From Pseudomonas mendocina (GTDB lineage: Bacteria; Pseudomonadota; Gammaproteobacteria; Pseudomonadales; Pseudomonadaceae): a DNA stretch of 64,000 bases. Of the stretch, positions 34,965 through 45,808 are shown piece by piece; position 1 is the first letter of the stretch, and the number at the start of each line of letters is the position of its first letter. The notes under the pieces were generated by a model, which searched no databases, had not been told where the DNA came from, and saw nothing but the letters and a program-made list of their open reading frames with translations. The position numbers and the translations under genes were made by a program. The DNA lies in contig NZ_CP027657.1 in NCBI RefSeq assembly GCF_003008615.1, positions 5,332,001-5,396,000 on the forward strand, written 5' to 3'.

Positions 34965-35798
34965 ATGATTCGGCTCACCGCTGAACGCACGCCAGCCGGC
35001 ACCAGTTACCTGGAGACCGGTCAGGGCCATCCCGTGGTGCTGATCCACGGGGTCGGCCTCAACAAGGAAATGTGGGGCGGTCAGATCGTCGGCCTGGCTC
35101 CACACTTCCAGGTCATCGCCTACGATATGCTCGGCCACGGCAACAGCCCGCGCCCGGCGCCGGGCACCGGCCTGGAAGGCTATGCCGAACAACTGCGCGA
35201 ACTGCTCGAACACCTCGCATTGCCGTGCGTGAGCGTCATCGGCTTCTCCATGGGTGGCCTGGTGGCGCGCGCGTTCGCCCTGCACCATCCGCAGTTGCTG
35301 GAGAGCCTGGTAATTCTCAACAGCGTGTTCAATCGCAGCGCCGAGCAGCGCGCCGGCGTGATCGAGCGCACCCGTCAGGCCGCCGAACACGGACCGGACG
35401 CCAATGCCGAAGCGGCGCTGTCGCGCTGGTTCAGTCGCGAGTACCAGGCGGCCAACCCGGCGCAGATCGCCGCCATTCGCCAGACCCTGGCCGGCAATGA
35501 TCCACTGGGCTACCTGACCACCTACGAACTATTCGCCACCCAGGACATGTACCGCGTCGAGGATCTGGGCAGCATCCAGGCGCCGACCCTGGTCGCCACT
35601 GGCGAGCTGGATCCCGGCTCGACGCCGGAGATGGCGCGCCAGCTGGCCAGTCACATTCCGGGCGCCCAGGTCGCCATACTCGATGAACAACGGCACATGA
35701 TGCCGGTGGAATCGCCCCGCCTGGTCAACCAGGTGCTGCTGGATTTCCTGCAGCGGGCCCAGGCCTTCAAGAACCAGACAAAAGGGATCGTCGCATGA
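34965..35798 (+). CDS. Alpha/beta hydrolase
   Basis: 277 residues, RutD/3-oxoadipate-enol-lactonase-like. Oxyanion motif LIHGVGLNKEMW, nucleophile Ser in GFSMGG, acid probably the Asp in GELDPGS, and base in EQRHMMPVE. It probably hydrolyses a ring-opened intermediate of the pathway. ATG 34965 has GGCAGGAG upstream. Its stop overlaps the next ATG (ATGA), so it is translated with the aldehyde dehydrogenase. Confidence 0.9.
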   Translation: MIRLTAERTPAGTSYLETGQGHPVVLIHGVGLNKEMWGGQIVGLAPHFQVIAYDMLGHGNSPRPAPGTGLEGYAEQLRELLEHLALPCVSVIGFSMGGLVARAFALHHPQLLESLVILNSVFNRSAEQRAGVIERTRQAAEHGPDANAEAALSRWFSREYQAANPAQIAAIRQTLAGNDPLGYLTTYELFATQDMYRVEDLGSIQAPTLVATGELDPGSTPEMARQLASHIPGAQVAILDEQRHMMPVESPRLVNQVLLDFLQRAQAFKNQTKGIVA

Positions 35799-37276
35799 CA
35801 CTCGCACGCTTCCAGATGTGCATAGACGGACAGTGGGTCGACGCCCTGTCCGGCAAGACCTTCCAGAGCCTCAATCCGGCGCTGGCCGAGGCCTGGGCAG
35901 AGCTGCCCGACGCCGGCGAAGACGATGTCGAGCGTGCCGTGCAGGCCGCCCAGAAAGCTTTCGAAAGCCCGGTGTGGCGCGGCATCACCGCCACAGCTCG
36001 GGGCAAGCTGTTGCGCCGCCTGGGCGACTTGATCGCCGAGAACAAGGAACACCTGGCACAGCTGGAAAGCCGCGACAACGGCAAGCTGATCCGCGAAACC
36101 CGCGGCCAGGTTGGCTACCTGCCGGAGTTCTTCCACTACACAGCCGGCCTGGCCGACAAACTCGAAGGCGGTACCCTGCCCCTCGACAAGCCGGATATGT
36201 TCGCCTACACCACCCACGAACCGATTGGCGTGGTGGCCGGCATCATTCCCTGGAACAGCCCGCTGTACCTGACCGCCATCAAGCTCGCCCCGGCCCTGGC
36301 CGCTGGCAACACCATCGTGCTCAAGCCCTCGGAACACGCCTCGGCGACCATTCTCGAACTGGCCCGTCTGGCCCTCGAAGCGGGCTTCCCGGCCGGCGTG
36401 GTCAACGTGGTCACCGGTTACGGCCCAAGTACCGGCGCCGCGCTCACCCGTCACCCGCTGGTGCGCAAGATCGCCTTCACCGGCGGCGCCGCCACCGCGC
36501 GCCACGTGGTGCGCGCCAGTGCCGAGAACTTCGCCAAGCTGAGCCTGGAACTGGGCGGCAAGTCGCCGAACATCATCTTCGCCGACGCCGACCTGGACAG
36601 CGCCATCAACGGCGCCGTGGCCGGCATCTATGCCGCCTCCGGGCAAAGCTGTGTGGCCGGCTCGCGCCTGCTGGTGCAGGACGCGATTTACGACGAATTC
36701 GTCGAACGCCTGATCGAACGCGCCAAGCGCATCCGCATCGGCAGCCCGCAGGACGACGCCAGCGAAATGGGCCCGATGGCCACCGCGCAGCAACTGGCCG
36801 TGGTCGAAAGCCTGGTGGCCGATGCCATCGCCGAAGGCGCGCGCCTGCGCCTGGGTGGCAAGCGCCCGGCAATCGACGGCAAGGGCTGGTACTACGAGCC
36901 GACCCTGTTCGAGTGCAACGACCACTCGATGAAGATCATGCAGGAAGAGGTCTTCGGCCCCGTGGCCTCGGTGATCCGCTTCAAGGACGAGGCCGAAGCA
37001 TTGGCCATGGCCAACGACTCGCAGTTCGGTCTGGCCGCCGGCATCTGGACACGCGACCTGGGCCGTGCTCATCGCATGGCCAAGGGCGTGCGCTCGGGCA
37101 TCATCTGGGTCAACACCTACCGCGCGGTCTCGGCCATGGCGCCCATCGGCGGCTTCAACAACAGCGGCTACGGCCGCGAGAGCGGCATCGATTCGGTGCT
37201 GGCCTATACCGAGCTGAAAACGGTGTGGATCAACCTCTCGCAGGCGCCCATGCCTGATCCCTTCGTCATGCGTTGA
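35795..37276 (+). CDS. NAD(P)-dependent aldehyde dehydrogenase
   Basis: 493 residues. Active-site Glu in LELGGKSPN, catalytic Cys in SGQSCVAGSR, NAD motif FTGGAATAR (in the place of GSTxxG) and EVFGPVASV near the end. The GAA in place of GST is unusual but known in some betaine-aldehyde and 5-carboxymethyl-muconate-type dehydrogenases. It overlaps the hydrolase by 4 bp and is 12 bp before the flavin reductase. It should oxidise the aldehyde product released in the operon. Confidence 0.93.
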   Translation: MTLARFQMCIDGQWVDALSGKTFQSLNPALAEAWAELPDAGEDDVERAVQAAQKAFESPVWRGITATARGKLLRRLGDLIAENKEHLAQLESRDNGKLIRETRGQVGYLPEFFHYTAGLADKLEGGTLPLDKPDMFAYTTHEPIGVVAGIIPWNSPLYLTAIKLAPALAAGNTIVLKPSEHASATILELARLALEAGFPAGVVNVVTGYGPSTGAALTRHPLVRKIAFTGGAATARHVVRASAENFAKLSLELGGKSPNIIFADADLDSAINGAVAGIYAASGQSCVAGSRLLVQDAIYDEFVERLIERAKRIRIGSPQDDASEMGPMATAQQLAVVESLVADAIAEGARLRLGGKRPAIDGKGWYYEPTLFECNDHSMKIMQEEVFGPVASVIRFKDEAEALAMANDSQFGLAAGIWTRDLGRAHRMAKGVRSGIIWVNTYRAVSAMAPIGGFNNSGYGRESGIDSVLAYTELKTVWINLSQAPMPDPFVMR

Positions 37277-37288
37277 GAGACCAGCATC

Positions 37289-37774
37289 ATGATCGAACCC
37301 GGTATCTATAAAGAAGTGATGGGCTCCTTCCCGTCCGGTGTCACCGTGGTGACCACCCTGGACAGCGAAGGCGACATCGTCGGCATCACCGCCAGCGCCT
37401 TCAGCGCCCTGTCCATCGACCCGGCGCTGGTGCTGTTCTGCCCCAACTACGCCTCGGACACCTACCCGATCCTGCGCGACAGCAAGCGTTTCGCCATCCA
37501 CCTGCTGTGCGCCGACCAGCAGGCCGAGGCCTATGCCTTCGCCAAGAAGGGCAAGGACAAGACCAAAGGCATCGAGTGGCACCTGAGCGAGCTGGGCAAC
37601 CCGCTGCTTTCCAAGGCCACCGCCATCATCGAATGCGAGCTGTGGCGCGAGTACGACGGTGGCGACCACGCCATCATCGTCGGCGCCGTGAAGAACCTGA
37701 TCCTGCCCGAGCAGGAGGTGACGCCGATGCTCTATCACCGCGGCAAACTCGGCGCCTTGCCGCACATTGCCTGA
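37289..37774 (+). CDS. Flavin reductase (two-component monooxygenase partner)
   Basis: 161 residues, Flavin_Reduct/RutF/HpaC-like. FPSGVTVVTT, the ASAFSALS motif and the GDHAIIVGAV segment are those of NAD(P)H:flavin reductases. It should supply FMNH2 to an LLM monooxygenase; the only one visible is at 51624. A second reductase (48902) has the same length and 118 of 161 identical residues. A terminator ends the operon. Confidence 0.93.
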   Translation: MIEPGIYKEVMGSFPSGVTVVTTLDSEGDIVGITASAFSALSIDPALVLFCPNYASDTYPILRDSKRFAIHLLCADQQAEAYAFAKKGKDKTKGIEWHLSELGNPLLSKATAIIECELWREYDGGDHAIIVGAVKNLILPEQEVTPMLYHRGKLGALPHIA

Positions 37775-37780
37775 TTCCTT

Positions 37781-37814
37781 GGCCGCGCCAGCCCCCTCGG
37801 TAGCGGCCTTTTTT
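37781..37814 (+). terminator. Rho-independent terminator
   Basis: GGCCGC (37781–37786) pairs with GCGGCC (37803–37808), followed by six T. It ends the 34349–37774 operon. The remaining DNA up to 37939 holds a GTAGGGTGCGC-like repeat around 37838–37895. Confidence 0.8.
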
Positions 37815-37837
37815 ATTCGATGGCTTGTGCACTGCAG

Positions 37838-37895
37838 GGTGCGCCATGCGCGCCATGGCCATGTGGACTTCTGGTGCGCACGGCCCACCCTACTC
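37838..37895. repeat. Inverted repeat of the GGGTGCGC type
   Basis: GCAGGGTGCGCCATGCGCGCC (left part) and GGTGCGCACGGCCCACCCTAC (right part) are imperfect inverted copies around a 15-nt centre. The sequence belongs to the intergenic family also seen near 14.65 and 41.28 kb. Confidence 0.6.
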
Positions 37896-37939
37896 GTGCC
37901 ATAGCCCTTTCGTTCATGCGCCACTTTCACGGAGCTGCC

Positions 37940-39379
37940 ATGACCTCATTGTTTCGCCAGCAGGCTTTCATCGACGGCCAGTGGCTCGATGCCCGGGACG
38001 GCTCGACCTGCGCCATATTCAACCCCGCCAATGGTCAGCAGATCGGTACCGTGCCGAACATGGGCGCCGCCGAAACCCGCCAGGCCATCGCGGCCGCCAA
38101 CCGCGCATGGCCGGCCTGGCGCGCATTGACCGCCAAGCAGCGCAGCGAGCTGCTCAAGCGCTGGTACGGATTGATCATCGAGCACAGCGACGCCCTGGCC
38201 GAAATTCTCACCCAGGAACAGGGCAAGCCATTGGCTGAAGCCAAAGGCGAGATTCTCTATGCCGCCAGCTTCATCGAGTGGTTCGCCGAGGAAGCCAAGC
38301 GTATCTACGGCGACACCATTCCCAGCCACAAGGGCGATGCGCGCATCGTCGTGAGCAAGGAGCCGATCGGCGTGGTCGCGGCGATCACACCGTGGAACTT
38401 CCCGGCGGCGATGATCACCCGCAAGGTCGGCCCGGCGCTGGCCGCCGGTTGTCCGTGCATCGTCAAGCCGGCGCCGGAAACCCCCTTCACCGCCCTCGCC
38501 CTCGTGGCCCTCGCCGAACAGGCCGGTATCCCCGCCGGCCTTCTCAATGTCGTCACCGGCGACGCCGTGGCCATCGGTGGCGAGCTGACCGCCAGCGCCG
38601 ACGTGCGCAAGCTCTCCTTCACCGGCTCGACGCCCATCGGCAAGCTGCTGATGGCGCAGTCGGCCAACACCTTGAAAAAGGTCTCGCTGGAGCTGGGCGG
38701 CAACGCGCCGTTCATCGTCTTCGATGACGCCGACCTGGAGAAGGCGGTCGAGGGTGCGCTGATCGCCAAGTACCGCAACAACGGCCAGACCTGCGTCTGC
38801 GTCAACCGCTTCCTGGTACAGGACGGCATACACGACGCCTTCGTCGCCCACCTGGCCGAGCGAGTCGGCGAACTCGCGATTGGCGATGGCTTCGAAAGCG
38901 GCGTCAAGCTTGGCCCGCTGATCAACGAGCGCGCCGTGCAGAAGGTCGAGGATCACGTGCACGATGCCCTGAGCAAAGGTGCCCGACTGGTGTGCGGCGG
39001 CGAGCGCCACCCACTGGGCCACGGCTTCTACCTACCGACGGTGCTGGCCGGTGCCACGGTCGAGATGAAGGTCGCCCGCGAGGAAACCTTCGGCCCCCTG
39101 GCTGCCGTGTTCCGCTTCCACGACGAGGCCGAAGCGGTTCACCTGGCCAACGACACCGAATATGGCCTGGCCGCCTACTGCTATACCCGCGACCTGGGCC
39201 GAGCCTGGCGCATGAGCGAGGCGCTGGAGTACGGCATGGTCGGCATCAACGAAGGGCTGATCTCCACCGAGGTGGCGCCGTTCGGTGGGATAAAGTCCTC
39301 CGGCCTGGGCCGTGAAGGCTCGAAGTACGGCATCGAAGACTACCTGGAAATCAAATACACCCTGATGGGCGGGCTGTGA
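37940..39379 (+). CDS. Succinate-semialdehyde-type dehydrogenase (GabD-like)
   Basis: 479 residues. The Cys is in NNGQTCVCVNR, the Glu in LELGGNAPF, and the NAD motif is FTGSTPIG. The C-terminal APFGGIKSSGLGREGSKYGIEDY matches GabD-type enzymes, so succinate semialdehyde to succinate is the best guess. ATG 37940 follows CGGAGCTGCC; the ATG-open frame begins at 37820 in the repeat. It is 20 bp upstream of the CMD-like gene and forms an operon with it. Confidence 0.92.
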   Translation: MTSLFRQQAFIDGQWLDARDGSTCAIFNPANGQQIGTVPNMGAAETRQAIAAANRAWPAWRALTAKQRSELLKRWYGLIIEHSDALAEILTQEQGKPLAEAKGEILYAASFIEWFAEEAKRIYGDTIPSHKGDARIVVSKEPIGVVAAITPWNFPAAMITRKVGPALAAGCPCIVKPAPETPFTALALVALAEQAGIPAGLLNVVTGDAVAIGGELTASADVRKLSFTGSTPIGKLLMAQSANTLKKVSLELGGNAPFIVFDDADLEKAVEGALIAKYRNNGQTCVCVNRFLVQDGIHDAFVAHLAERVGELAIGDGFESGVKLGPLINERAVQKVEDHVHDALSKGARLVCGGERHPLGHGFYLPTVLAGATVEMKVAREETFGPLAAVFRFHDEAEAVHLANDTEYGLAAYCYTRDLGRAWRMSEALEYGMVGINEGLISTEVAPFGGIKSSGLGREGSKYGIEDYLEIKYTLMGGL

Positions 39380-39399
39380 CCCACATTGAGGACGAGAAC

Positions 39400-39798
39400 A
39401 TGAGCAACGAGAAGTACGAGAAAGGCCTGGCCATTCGCACCCAGGTGCTGGGCGAGGCCTACGTCAACCAATCGCTGCAGAACGCAGACGACTTCAACCG
39501 GCCGCTGCAGGAGCTGGTGACCGAGTACTGTTGGGGTCATGTATGGGGGCGCGACGGTTTATCGCTGAAAGAACGCAGCATGATAAACTTGGCAATGATT
39601 TCGGCCCTCAATCGCCCGCACGAGCTGAAACTGCACATTCGCGGTGCCCTGCGTAACGGCCTGAGCCGTGAGCAGATCCGCGAGATCCTGCTGCAGGTCG
39701 GCATCTATTGCGGTGTTCCTGCCGCAGTGGACAGCTTCCGCATCGCTCGGGAAGCCTTCGCAGAAGCGGAGGCGCAAGAACAGGGCCAGCAGAACTGA
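39400..39798 (+). CDS. Carboxymuconolactone-decarboxylase-family protein
   Basis: 132 residues, PcaC-like. ATEYCWGHVWGRDGLSLKERSMI-type segment, an RPHELKLHIRGA segment and GIYCGVPAAVDSFR are those of the CMD family. PcaC decarboxylates 4-carboxymuconolactone, but relatives work on other lactones or as peroxide reductases. ATG 39400 is preceded by GAGGACGAG. A terminator stem overlaps the stop codon. Confidence 0.88.
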   Translation: MSNEKYEKGLAIRTQVLGEAYVNQSLQNADDFNRPLQELVTEYCWGHVWGRDGLSLKERSMINLAMISALNRPHELKLHIRGALRNGLSREQIREILLQVGIYCGVPAAVDSFRIAREAFAEAEAQEQGQQN

Positions 39799-39838
39799 CG
39801 AAGGAGCACCCGTGAGTGCTCCTTCGTTGTTTTCTTAC
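39798..39838 (+). terminator. Rho-independent terminator
   Basis: Perfect 12-bp stem ACGAAGGAGCAC / GTGCTCCTTCGT with a CCGTGA loop, followed by TGTTTTCTT. It starts at the last base of the CMD stop and lies before the GntR gene. Confidence 0.9.
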
Positions 39839-39863
39839 GGATAGCCACACAAGAGCGGACCCC

Positions 39864-41184
<1,321 letters not shown>

Positions 41185-41193
41185 CCGCGCCCT

Positions 41194-41340
41194 GTAGCCC
41201 GGATGAAATCCGGGAATACTCATGGACGGCGCACCCCGGATTGCATCCGGGCTACGGCTGATCACCCGTTCACCGTAGGGTGCGCCATGCGCACCGTCTC
41301 ACCACGCAGCCTGGATGCATTCCGGACTACGCCTCGATCC
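41194..41340. repeat. REP-type repeats
   Basis: GTAGCCCGGATGAAATCCGGG and later CCCGGATTGCATCCGGGCTAC form an inverted pair; GTAGGGTGCGCCATGCGCACC follows and then CCTGGATGCATTCCGGACTAC. They fill the space between the convergent Nudix and DUF1330 genes. Confidence 0.75.
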
Positions 41341-41620
41341 CCTCGACGATGATCACCTCTGCGTTCGCCACGCCCTGACGATGCACGCAGGCGTCCTGGT
41401 ATTCGGCCGAGCGGTAGCAGACCAGCGCCTGTTCGTAGGAATCGAACTCGATGACCACACTGCGCTGCGGCGTCTCGCGCCCTTCCAGCGCCTGCGAACG
41501 CCCGCCACGGGCCAGGAAGCGCCCGCCATACAAGGCGAACGCAGCCGGCGCGCGGCGGGTGTATTCAGCGTATTGCTGCGCATCCGTCACATCCACATGC
41601 GCGATCCAGTACCCCTTCAT
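41327..41620 (-). CDS. DUF1330-family protein
   Basis: 97 residues. It has the dimeric alpha-beta-barrel pattern of DUF1330: MKGYWIAHVDVTD, YGGRFLARGG, RSVVIEFDSYEQAL and SAEYQDACVHRQGVANAEVIIVEG. The family has no firm enzyme role, and some members are linked to isomerase-type steps. ATG 41620 is preceded by GGAGGTGAAG. Operator site B lies 30 bp upstream and serves this gene and the divergent ribB-like gene. Confidence 0.85.
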   Translation of the reverse strand: MKGYWIAHVDVTDAQQYAEYTRRAPAAFALYGGRFLARGGRSQALEGRETPQRSVVIEFDSYEQALVCYRSAEYQDACVHRQGVANAEVIIVEGIEA

Positions 41621-41649
41621 CTTCACCTCCGTAATTTGCGAGCAATGCG

Positions 41650-41667
41650 TATTATGGTATACCAATA
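41650..41667. promoter_or_regulatory. Operator site B (TATTATGGTATACCAATA)
   Basis: The core TGGTATACCA (41655–41664) is a perfect 10-bp palindrome. It stands 30 bp upstream of the DUF1330 start and 33 bp upstream of the RibB start, that is in a short divergent promoter. It is identical over 18 bp to site E at 51484–51501. Confidence 0.8.
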
Positions 41668-41699
41668 AACACAATACCCTACTCCATCAGGTGCCTGCC

Positions 41700-42818
41700 A
41701 TGCCGTTCAATTCCATCGAAGAGATCATCGAAGATTACCGCCAGGGCAAGATGGTGCTGCTGGTCGATGACGAAGATCGCGAGAACGAAGGCGACCTGCT
41801 GCTGGCCGCCGAACGGTGCACGCCCGCCGCGATCAATTTCATGGCCCGCGAAGCCCGCGGTCTGATCTGCCTGACCCTGACGGAAGAACACTGCCAGCGC
41901 CTCGGCCTCGAACAGATGGTGCCTGCCAACGGCAGCGCCTACAGCACGGCGTTCACCATCTCCATCGAAGCGGCGCAAGGCGTGACCACCGGTATCTCGG
42001 CGGCCGACCGCTGCCATACGGTGCTCACCGCCGTCGCCCCCGGCGCCGTAGCCGATGACCTGGTGCAACCGGGGCACATCTTCCCCTTGCGCGCCCGTGA
42101 AGGTGGCGTGCTGACCCGCGCCGGGCACACCGAGGCGGGTTGTGATCTGGCACGCCTGGCCGGTTTCAGCCCGGCCTCGGTGATCGTAGAGGTGATGAAC
42201 GATGACGGCAGCATGGCCCGTCGGCCGGAGCTGGAAGCCTTTGCGGCCAAGCATGGCATCAAGATCGGCACCATCGCCGACCTCATCCATTACCGGCTGA
42301 GCACCGAACACACGGTCGAGCGCATTGGCGAGCGCGAGCTGCCGACGGTGCATGGCACCTTCCGCCTGGTCACCTTTGAGGATCGCATCGAAGGCGGCGT
42401 GCACATGGCCATGGTCATGGGCGATATTCAGCGCGATCAGTCTACTCTGGTACGCGTCCATGTGATCGACCCGCTGCGCGATCTGGTCGGTGCCGAGTAC
42501 AACGGCCCGCAGAACTGGACGCTGTGGGCGGCCCTGCAGAAAGTCGCCGAAACCGGCCACGGCGTGGTGGTGGTGCTGGCCAACAACGAATCCTCGCAGG
42601 CGCTGCTCGAGCGCGTGCCGCAGCTGACGCAACCACGCAAGCAGTTCAGCCGCTCGCAGTCACGCATCTATTCCGAAGTCGGTACCGGTGCCCAGATCCT
42701 GCAGGATCTGGGCGTCGGCAAACTGCGCCATCTGGGCCCGCCACTGAAGTACGCGGGCCTGACCGGCTATGACCTGGAGGTCGTGGAAAGCCTCCCCTTC
42801 GAGCCGATTACAGCCTGA
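41700..42818 (+). CDS. 3,4-dihydroxy-2-butanone-4-phosphate synthase (RibB) with degenerate GCH II domain
   Basis: 372 residues. N-terminal RibB domain ([28 protein letters not shown]) makes the four-carbon unit of riboflavin. The C-terminal GTP-cyclohydrolase-II-like part has no Cys at the usual zinc site (it reads [17 protein letters not shown]), so it is probably not active; this is common in pseudomonad RibB proteins. ATG 41700 has CAGGTGCC upstream. The gene lies in a catabolic cluster under the shared operator, so it may be a second copy used to supply flavin. It converges with and overlaps a chemoreceptor gene by 11 bp. Confidence 0.88.
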   Translation: MPFNSIEEIIEDYRQGKMVLLVDDEDRENEGDLLLAAERCTPAAINFMAREARGLICLTLTEEHCQRLGLEQMVPANGSAYSTAFTISIEAAQGVTTGISAADRCHTVLTAVAPGAVADDLVQPGHIFPLRAREGGVLTRAGHTEAGCDLARLAGFSPASVIVEVMNDDGSMARRPELEAFAAKHGIKIGTIADLIHYRLSTEHTVERIGERELPTVHGTFRLVTFEDRIEGGVHMAMVMGDIQRDQSTLVRVHVIDPLRDLVGAEYNGPQNWTLWAALQKVAETGHGVVVVLANNESSQALLERVPQLTQPRKQFSRSQSRIYSEVGTGAQILQDLGVGKLRHLGPPLKYAGLTGYDLEVVESLPFEPITA

Positions 42819-44448
42819 AGCGTGCCACCATCTGATTGAAGGACACGGCCAGGCGCGACAGGTCCTGACTGGAGGCACTGGTCTGATTGGCACCGGCGGC
42901 TGTCTGGGTCGACAGTTCCTGGATGTTCACCAGATTGCGATCCACCTCCCGTGCCACCTGGGCCTGCTCTTCAGCGGCGCTGGCGATCACCAGGTTGCGC
43001 TCGTTGATCCCGGCGACGGCCTGAGTGATGCGCTCCAGCGCTTCGCCGGCCTGCTGTGCCAGGCTCTGGGTATTCTGCGCCAGTTCCTGACTCTGCCCCA
43101 TGGAACGAACGGCCTGCTCGGCCGTGCTCTGCACGGTGCCGATGATCGACTCGATCTCGCCAGTGGACGTCTGCGTACGCGCCGCCAGAGCACGCACTTC
43201 GTCGGCTACCACGGCGAAGCCACGGCCCTGCTCACCTGCACGCGCGGCCTCGATGGCCGCGTTGAGCGCCAGCAGGTTGGTCTGCTCGGCGATACCACGA
43301 ATCACGTCGACCACGTTGCCGATGTTGCGCACCTGCTCGGCCAGGGTCTGCACGGTCGAGCTGGAAGCACCCAGCTCACGCACCATGCCATTGACGGCCT
43401 GCGCCGCTTCGCGGGCGCGATCACGCCCACCCTCGGCCTCCTGATTGGCACCGCGCGAAGCTTCGGAAGTGGAGACGGCGTTGCGCGCCACCTCTTCAAC
43501 GGCCACTGTCATCTCGTTGACCGCTGTGGCAGCCTGCTGGATCTCGTCGTTCTGCCGTACCAGACCGCGGGTGCTCTCATCGGTCACCGCACTCAGTTCC
43601 TCGGCAGCCGAGGCCAGCTGGTCGGCCGCCCCGGCAATCTCCTGCAGGGTACGACGCAGGCTGCCCTGCATGCTGCCCAGGGCACGCAGCAGCTGACCCG
43701 CTTCGTCCTGGCGAGCGCTGTCGATCTGCACGGTCAGGTCACCCTCGGCCACACGCTGCGCGCTGACCACCGCAGCGGCGATGGGCGCGGCGACATTGCG
43801 GGTGATCAGCAAGCCCAGGCCGAGGGCCAGCACGAAGGCAATGATCACACCAGCGTAAAGCATCATGTTGGCCGAGCTTTCCAGTGCCTTGGCGGCCTGT
43901 GCCCCTTCCGATGCCTGCCGGTTGTTGGAGTCGATGATGATCGCCAGATTCTCGCTCAGCGCAGTGAACTGCTGACGCAGATCACCATTGATGAGCCCGC
44001 TGGCTTCGTTGGTCTGCCCTTGATCCAGCAGTTGCAGAACGCGGGCCACCGTCGCGTTGTAGGTGGGCCAGTCGCGCTCCATCTTGTCGCCGGCAACACG
44101 CTCGTCATCCGCCAGAAGCGTGGCGCGATAGTCGGCAAAATCCTTGGCCGCTTCCTGGCCGCTTACTCGCAGGCTGTCGATGACCTGATCACGAGCAGAC
44201 TGCGGCTCCTGGGCTACCGTCAGACTGAGCAGGCGATAGAGATCGCGCTGCTGCGCCACGAGCGACGAGTTGACGTTGTTGACCTTGGCCACGGATACCA
44301 AATTGTTGGAGAACACCAGCTGCAGTGCGTTCGATAGCTGGCCGATGCCATTGCTACCCAAGGCGCCGATGATCAACGTGATCAAGGCAGAAAGAACGAA
44401 AGCAGAAATCAGTTTGGTCGCCAGTTTGGCGTTGTCGAGCCAGCTCAT
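42808..44448 (-). CDS. Methyl-accepting chemotaxis protein with 4HB-type sensor
   Basis: 546 residues. An N-terminal membrane helix (about 11–33), a four-helix-bundle periplasmic sensor of about 155 residues, a second helix (about 190–212), a HAMP domain and a cytoplasmic signalling region with the conserved hairpin ([20 protein letters not shown]). It is divergent from the ABC importer operon; operator site C lies between the two. A sensor for the imported substrate is a sensible guess (inference). Confidence 0.93.
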   Translation of the reverse strand: MSWLDNAKLATKLISAFVLSALITLIIGALGSNGIGQLSNALQLVFSNNLVSVAKVNNVNSSLVAQQRDLYRLLSLTVAQEPQSARDQVIDSLRVSGQEAAKDFADYRATLLADDERVAGDKMERDWPTYNATVARVLQLLDQGQTNEASGLINGDLRQQFTALSENLAIIIDSNNRQASEGAQAAKALESSANMMLYAGVIIAFVLALGLGLLITRNVAAPIAAAVVSAQRVAEGDLTVQIDSARQDEAGQLLRALGSMQGSLRRTLQEIAGAADQLASAAEELSAVTDESTRGLVRQNDEIQQAATAVNEMTVAVEEVARNAVSTSEASRGANQEAEGGRDRAREAAQAVNGMVRELGASSSTVQTLAEQVRNIGNVVDVIRGIAEQTNLLALNAAIEAARAGEQGRGFAVVADEVRALAARTQTSTGEIESIIGTVQSTAEQAVRSMGQSQELAQNTQSLAQQAGEALERITQAVAGINERNLVIASAAEEQAQVAREVDRNLVNIQELSTQTAAGANQTSASSQDLSRLAVSFNQMVARFRL

Positions 44449-44600
44449 TATGAGCTCCTAGGCAGAAAGGTCGGGAAAGGACGCGCGAGCGAATGCTCAC
44501 GTATATAAATCGGCCTGAAAACCAATAACTTAAGGGCTTCCGAGGACTGTTATTGCGCACGGTGCATGGCGTGATCAAGCGGAAGGCCGCTTGCATATTT

Positions 44601-44627
44601 TTTGGAATACCATAATATGATATTCCA
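44601..44627. promoter_or_regulatory. Operator site C, double site
   Basis: The 44449–44782 gap holds no gene. TGGAATACCATAATA (44603–44617) matches the reverse complement of the shared motif with one change, and TGGAATA / TATTCCA form a perfect inverted repeat (44603–44609 and 44621–44627). It is about 155 bp from each of the two flanking start codons (44448 minus, 44783 plus). Confidence 0.65.
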
Positions 44628-44782
44628 TAGGCCGATAACCTGGCAGACGTACCCGCACAACGCCAAGAAAGCCCCTGCCACGGCCAGACTTAACACACCC
44701 CGAGATGGGGTCACTGCTCCCTGAAGGCGGGCGTGAACAATCGCCCGCTTGCGTAAAAACACAACAAACGAGGGCAAGCAAG

Positions 44783-45808
44783 ATGGTGTTCAAGAAGACG
44801 TTAACCACGGTCATCGGCGCCACGATCATGGGCCTGGCCGCCACGGCCGCCACGGCCAGCGATAGCCTCAGCTTCGTCAGTTGGGGCGGTACCACTCAAG
44901 ACGCGCAGAAGAGCGCCTGGGCCGAACCCTTCACCCAGGAAACCGGGATCAAGGTGCTGCAGGACGGCCCCACCGACTACGGCAAGCTCAAGGCCATGGT
45001 CGACAGCGGCAACGTGCAGTGGGACGTGGTCGACGTCGAGGCCGACTTCGCCCTGCGCGCCGCACGCGAAGGTCTGCTCGAACCCCTCGACTTCAGCGTG
45101 ATCCAGCGCGACCGCATAGACCCGCGCTTCGTCTCCGACCACGGCGTCGGCTCCTTCTTCTTCTCCTTCGTGCTCGGTTACAACGCACATCGCCTGGGTG
45201 ACAAGCAGCCGCAGGATTGGTCAGCGCTGTTCGACACCGCCACCTACCCCGGCAAGCGCGCCCTGTACAAGTGGCCGAGCCCCGGCGTACTGGAACTGGC
45301 CTTGCTGGCCGATGGCGTAACGCCCGACAAGCTCTACCCGCTCGACCTCGACCGCGCCTTCAAGAAGCTCGACAGCATCAAGAAGGACATTGTCTGGTGG
45401 GGTGGCGGCGCCCAGTCGCAGCAACTGCTCGCCTCCGGCGAAGTCAGCCTGGGTCAGTTCTGGAACGGCCGCATCCACGCACTGGAACAGGAAGGCGCCT
45501 CGGTGGGCGTGAGCTGGAAACAGAACCTGGTTATGGCCGATTTCCTGGTCATTCCCAAGGGCGCCAAGAACAAGGATGCGGCCATGAAGTTCCTGGCCGC
45601 CGCCAGTGGCGCCGCCGGCCAGGCCGAATTCGCCAACCTGACTGCCTACGCGCCGGTCAACCTCGACTCGGTCAGCCAGCTGGAGCCTGAGCTGGCCCCC
45701 AGCCTACCGACTGCCCATGCATCCGAGCAGGTGACCCTGGACTTCGCCTACTGGGCCGAGCACGGGAACGAGATCGCCGCGCGTTGGAACGAGTGGCTGG
45801 TCAAATGA
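44783..45808 (+). CDS. ABC transporter substrate-binding protein (PotD-like)
   Basis: 341 residues with a signal peptide (VIGATIMGLAATAATA). SFVSWGGTTQDAQ and the pattern WDVVDVEADFALRAAREGLL are those of the family called putative spermidine/putrescine-binding, which also binds many other cationic or small organic molecules. ATG 44783 has an AGGGCAAGCAAG leader. Its stop overlaps the first permease (ATGA). It defines what the cluster imports, but the ligand cannot be read from the sequence. Confidence 0.92.
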   Translation: MVFKKTLTTVIGATIMGLAATAATASDSLSFVSWGGTTQDAQKSAWAEPFTQETGIKVLQDGPTDYGKLKAMVDSGNVQWDVVDVEADFALRAAREGLLEPLDFSVIQRDRIDPRFVSDHGVGSFFFSFVLGYNAHRLGDKQPQDWSALFDTATYPGKRALYKWPSPGVLELALLADGVTPDKLYPLDLDRAFKKLDSIKKDIVWWGGGAQSQQLLASGEVSLGQFWNGRIHALEQEGASVGVSWKQNLVMADFLVIPKGAKNKDAAMKFLAAASGAAGQAEFANLTAYAPVNLDSVSQLEPELAPSLPTAHASEQVTLDFAYWAEHGNEIAARWNEWLVK

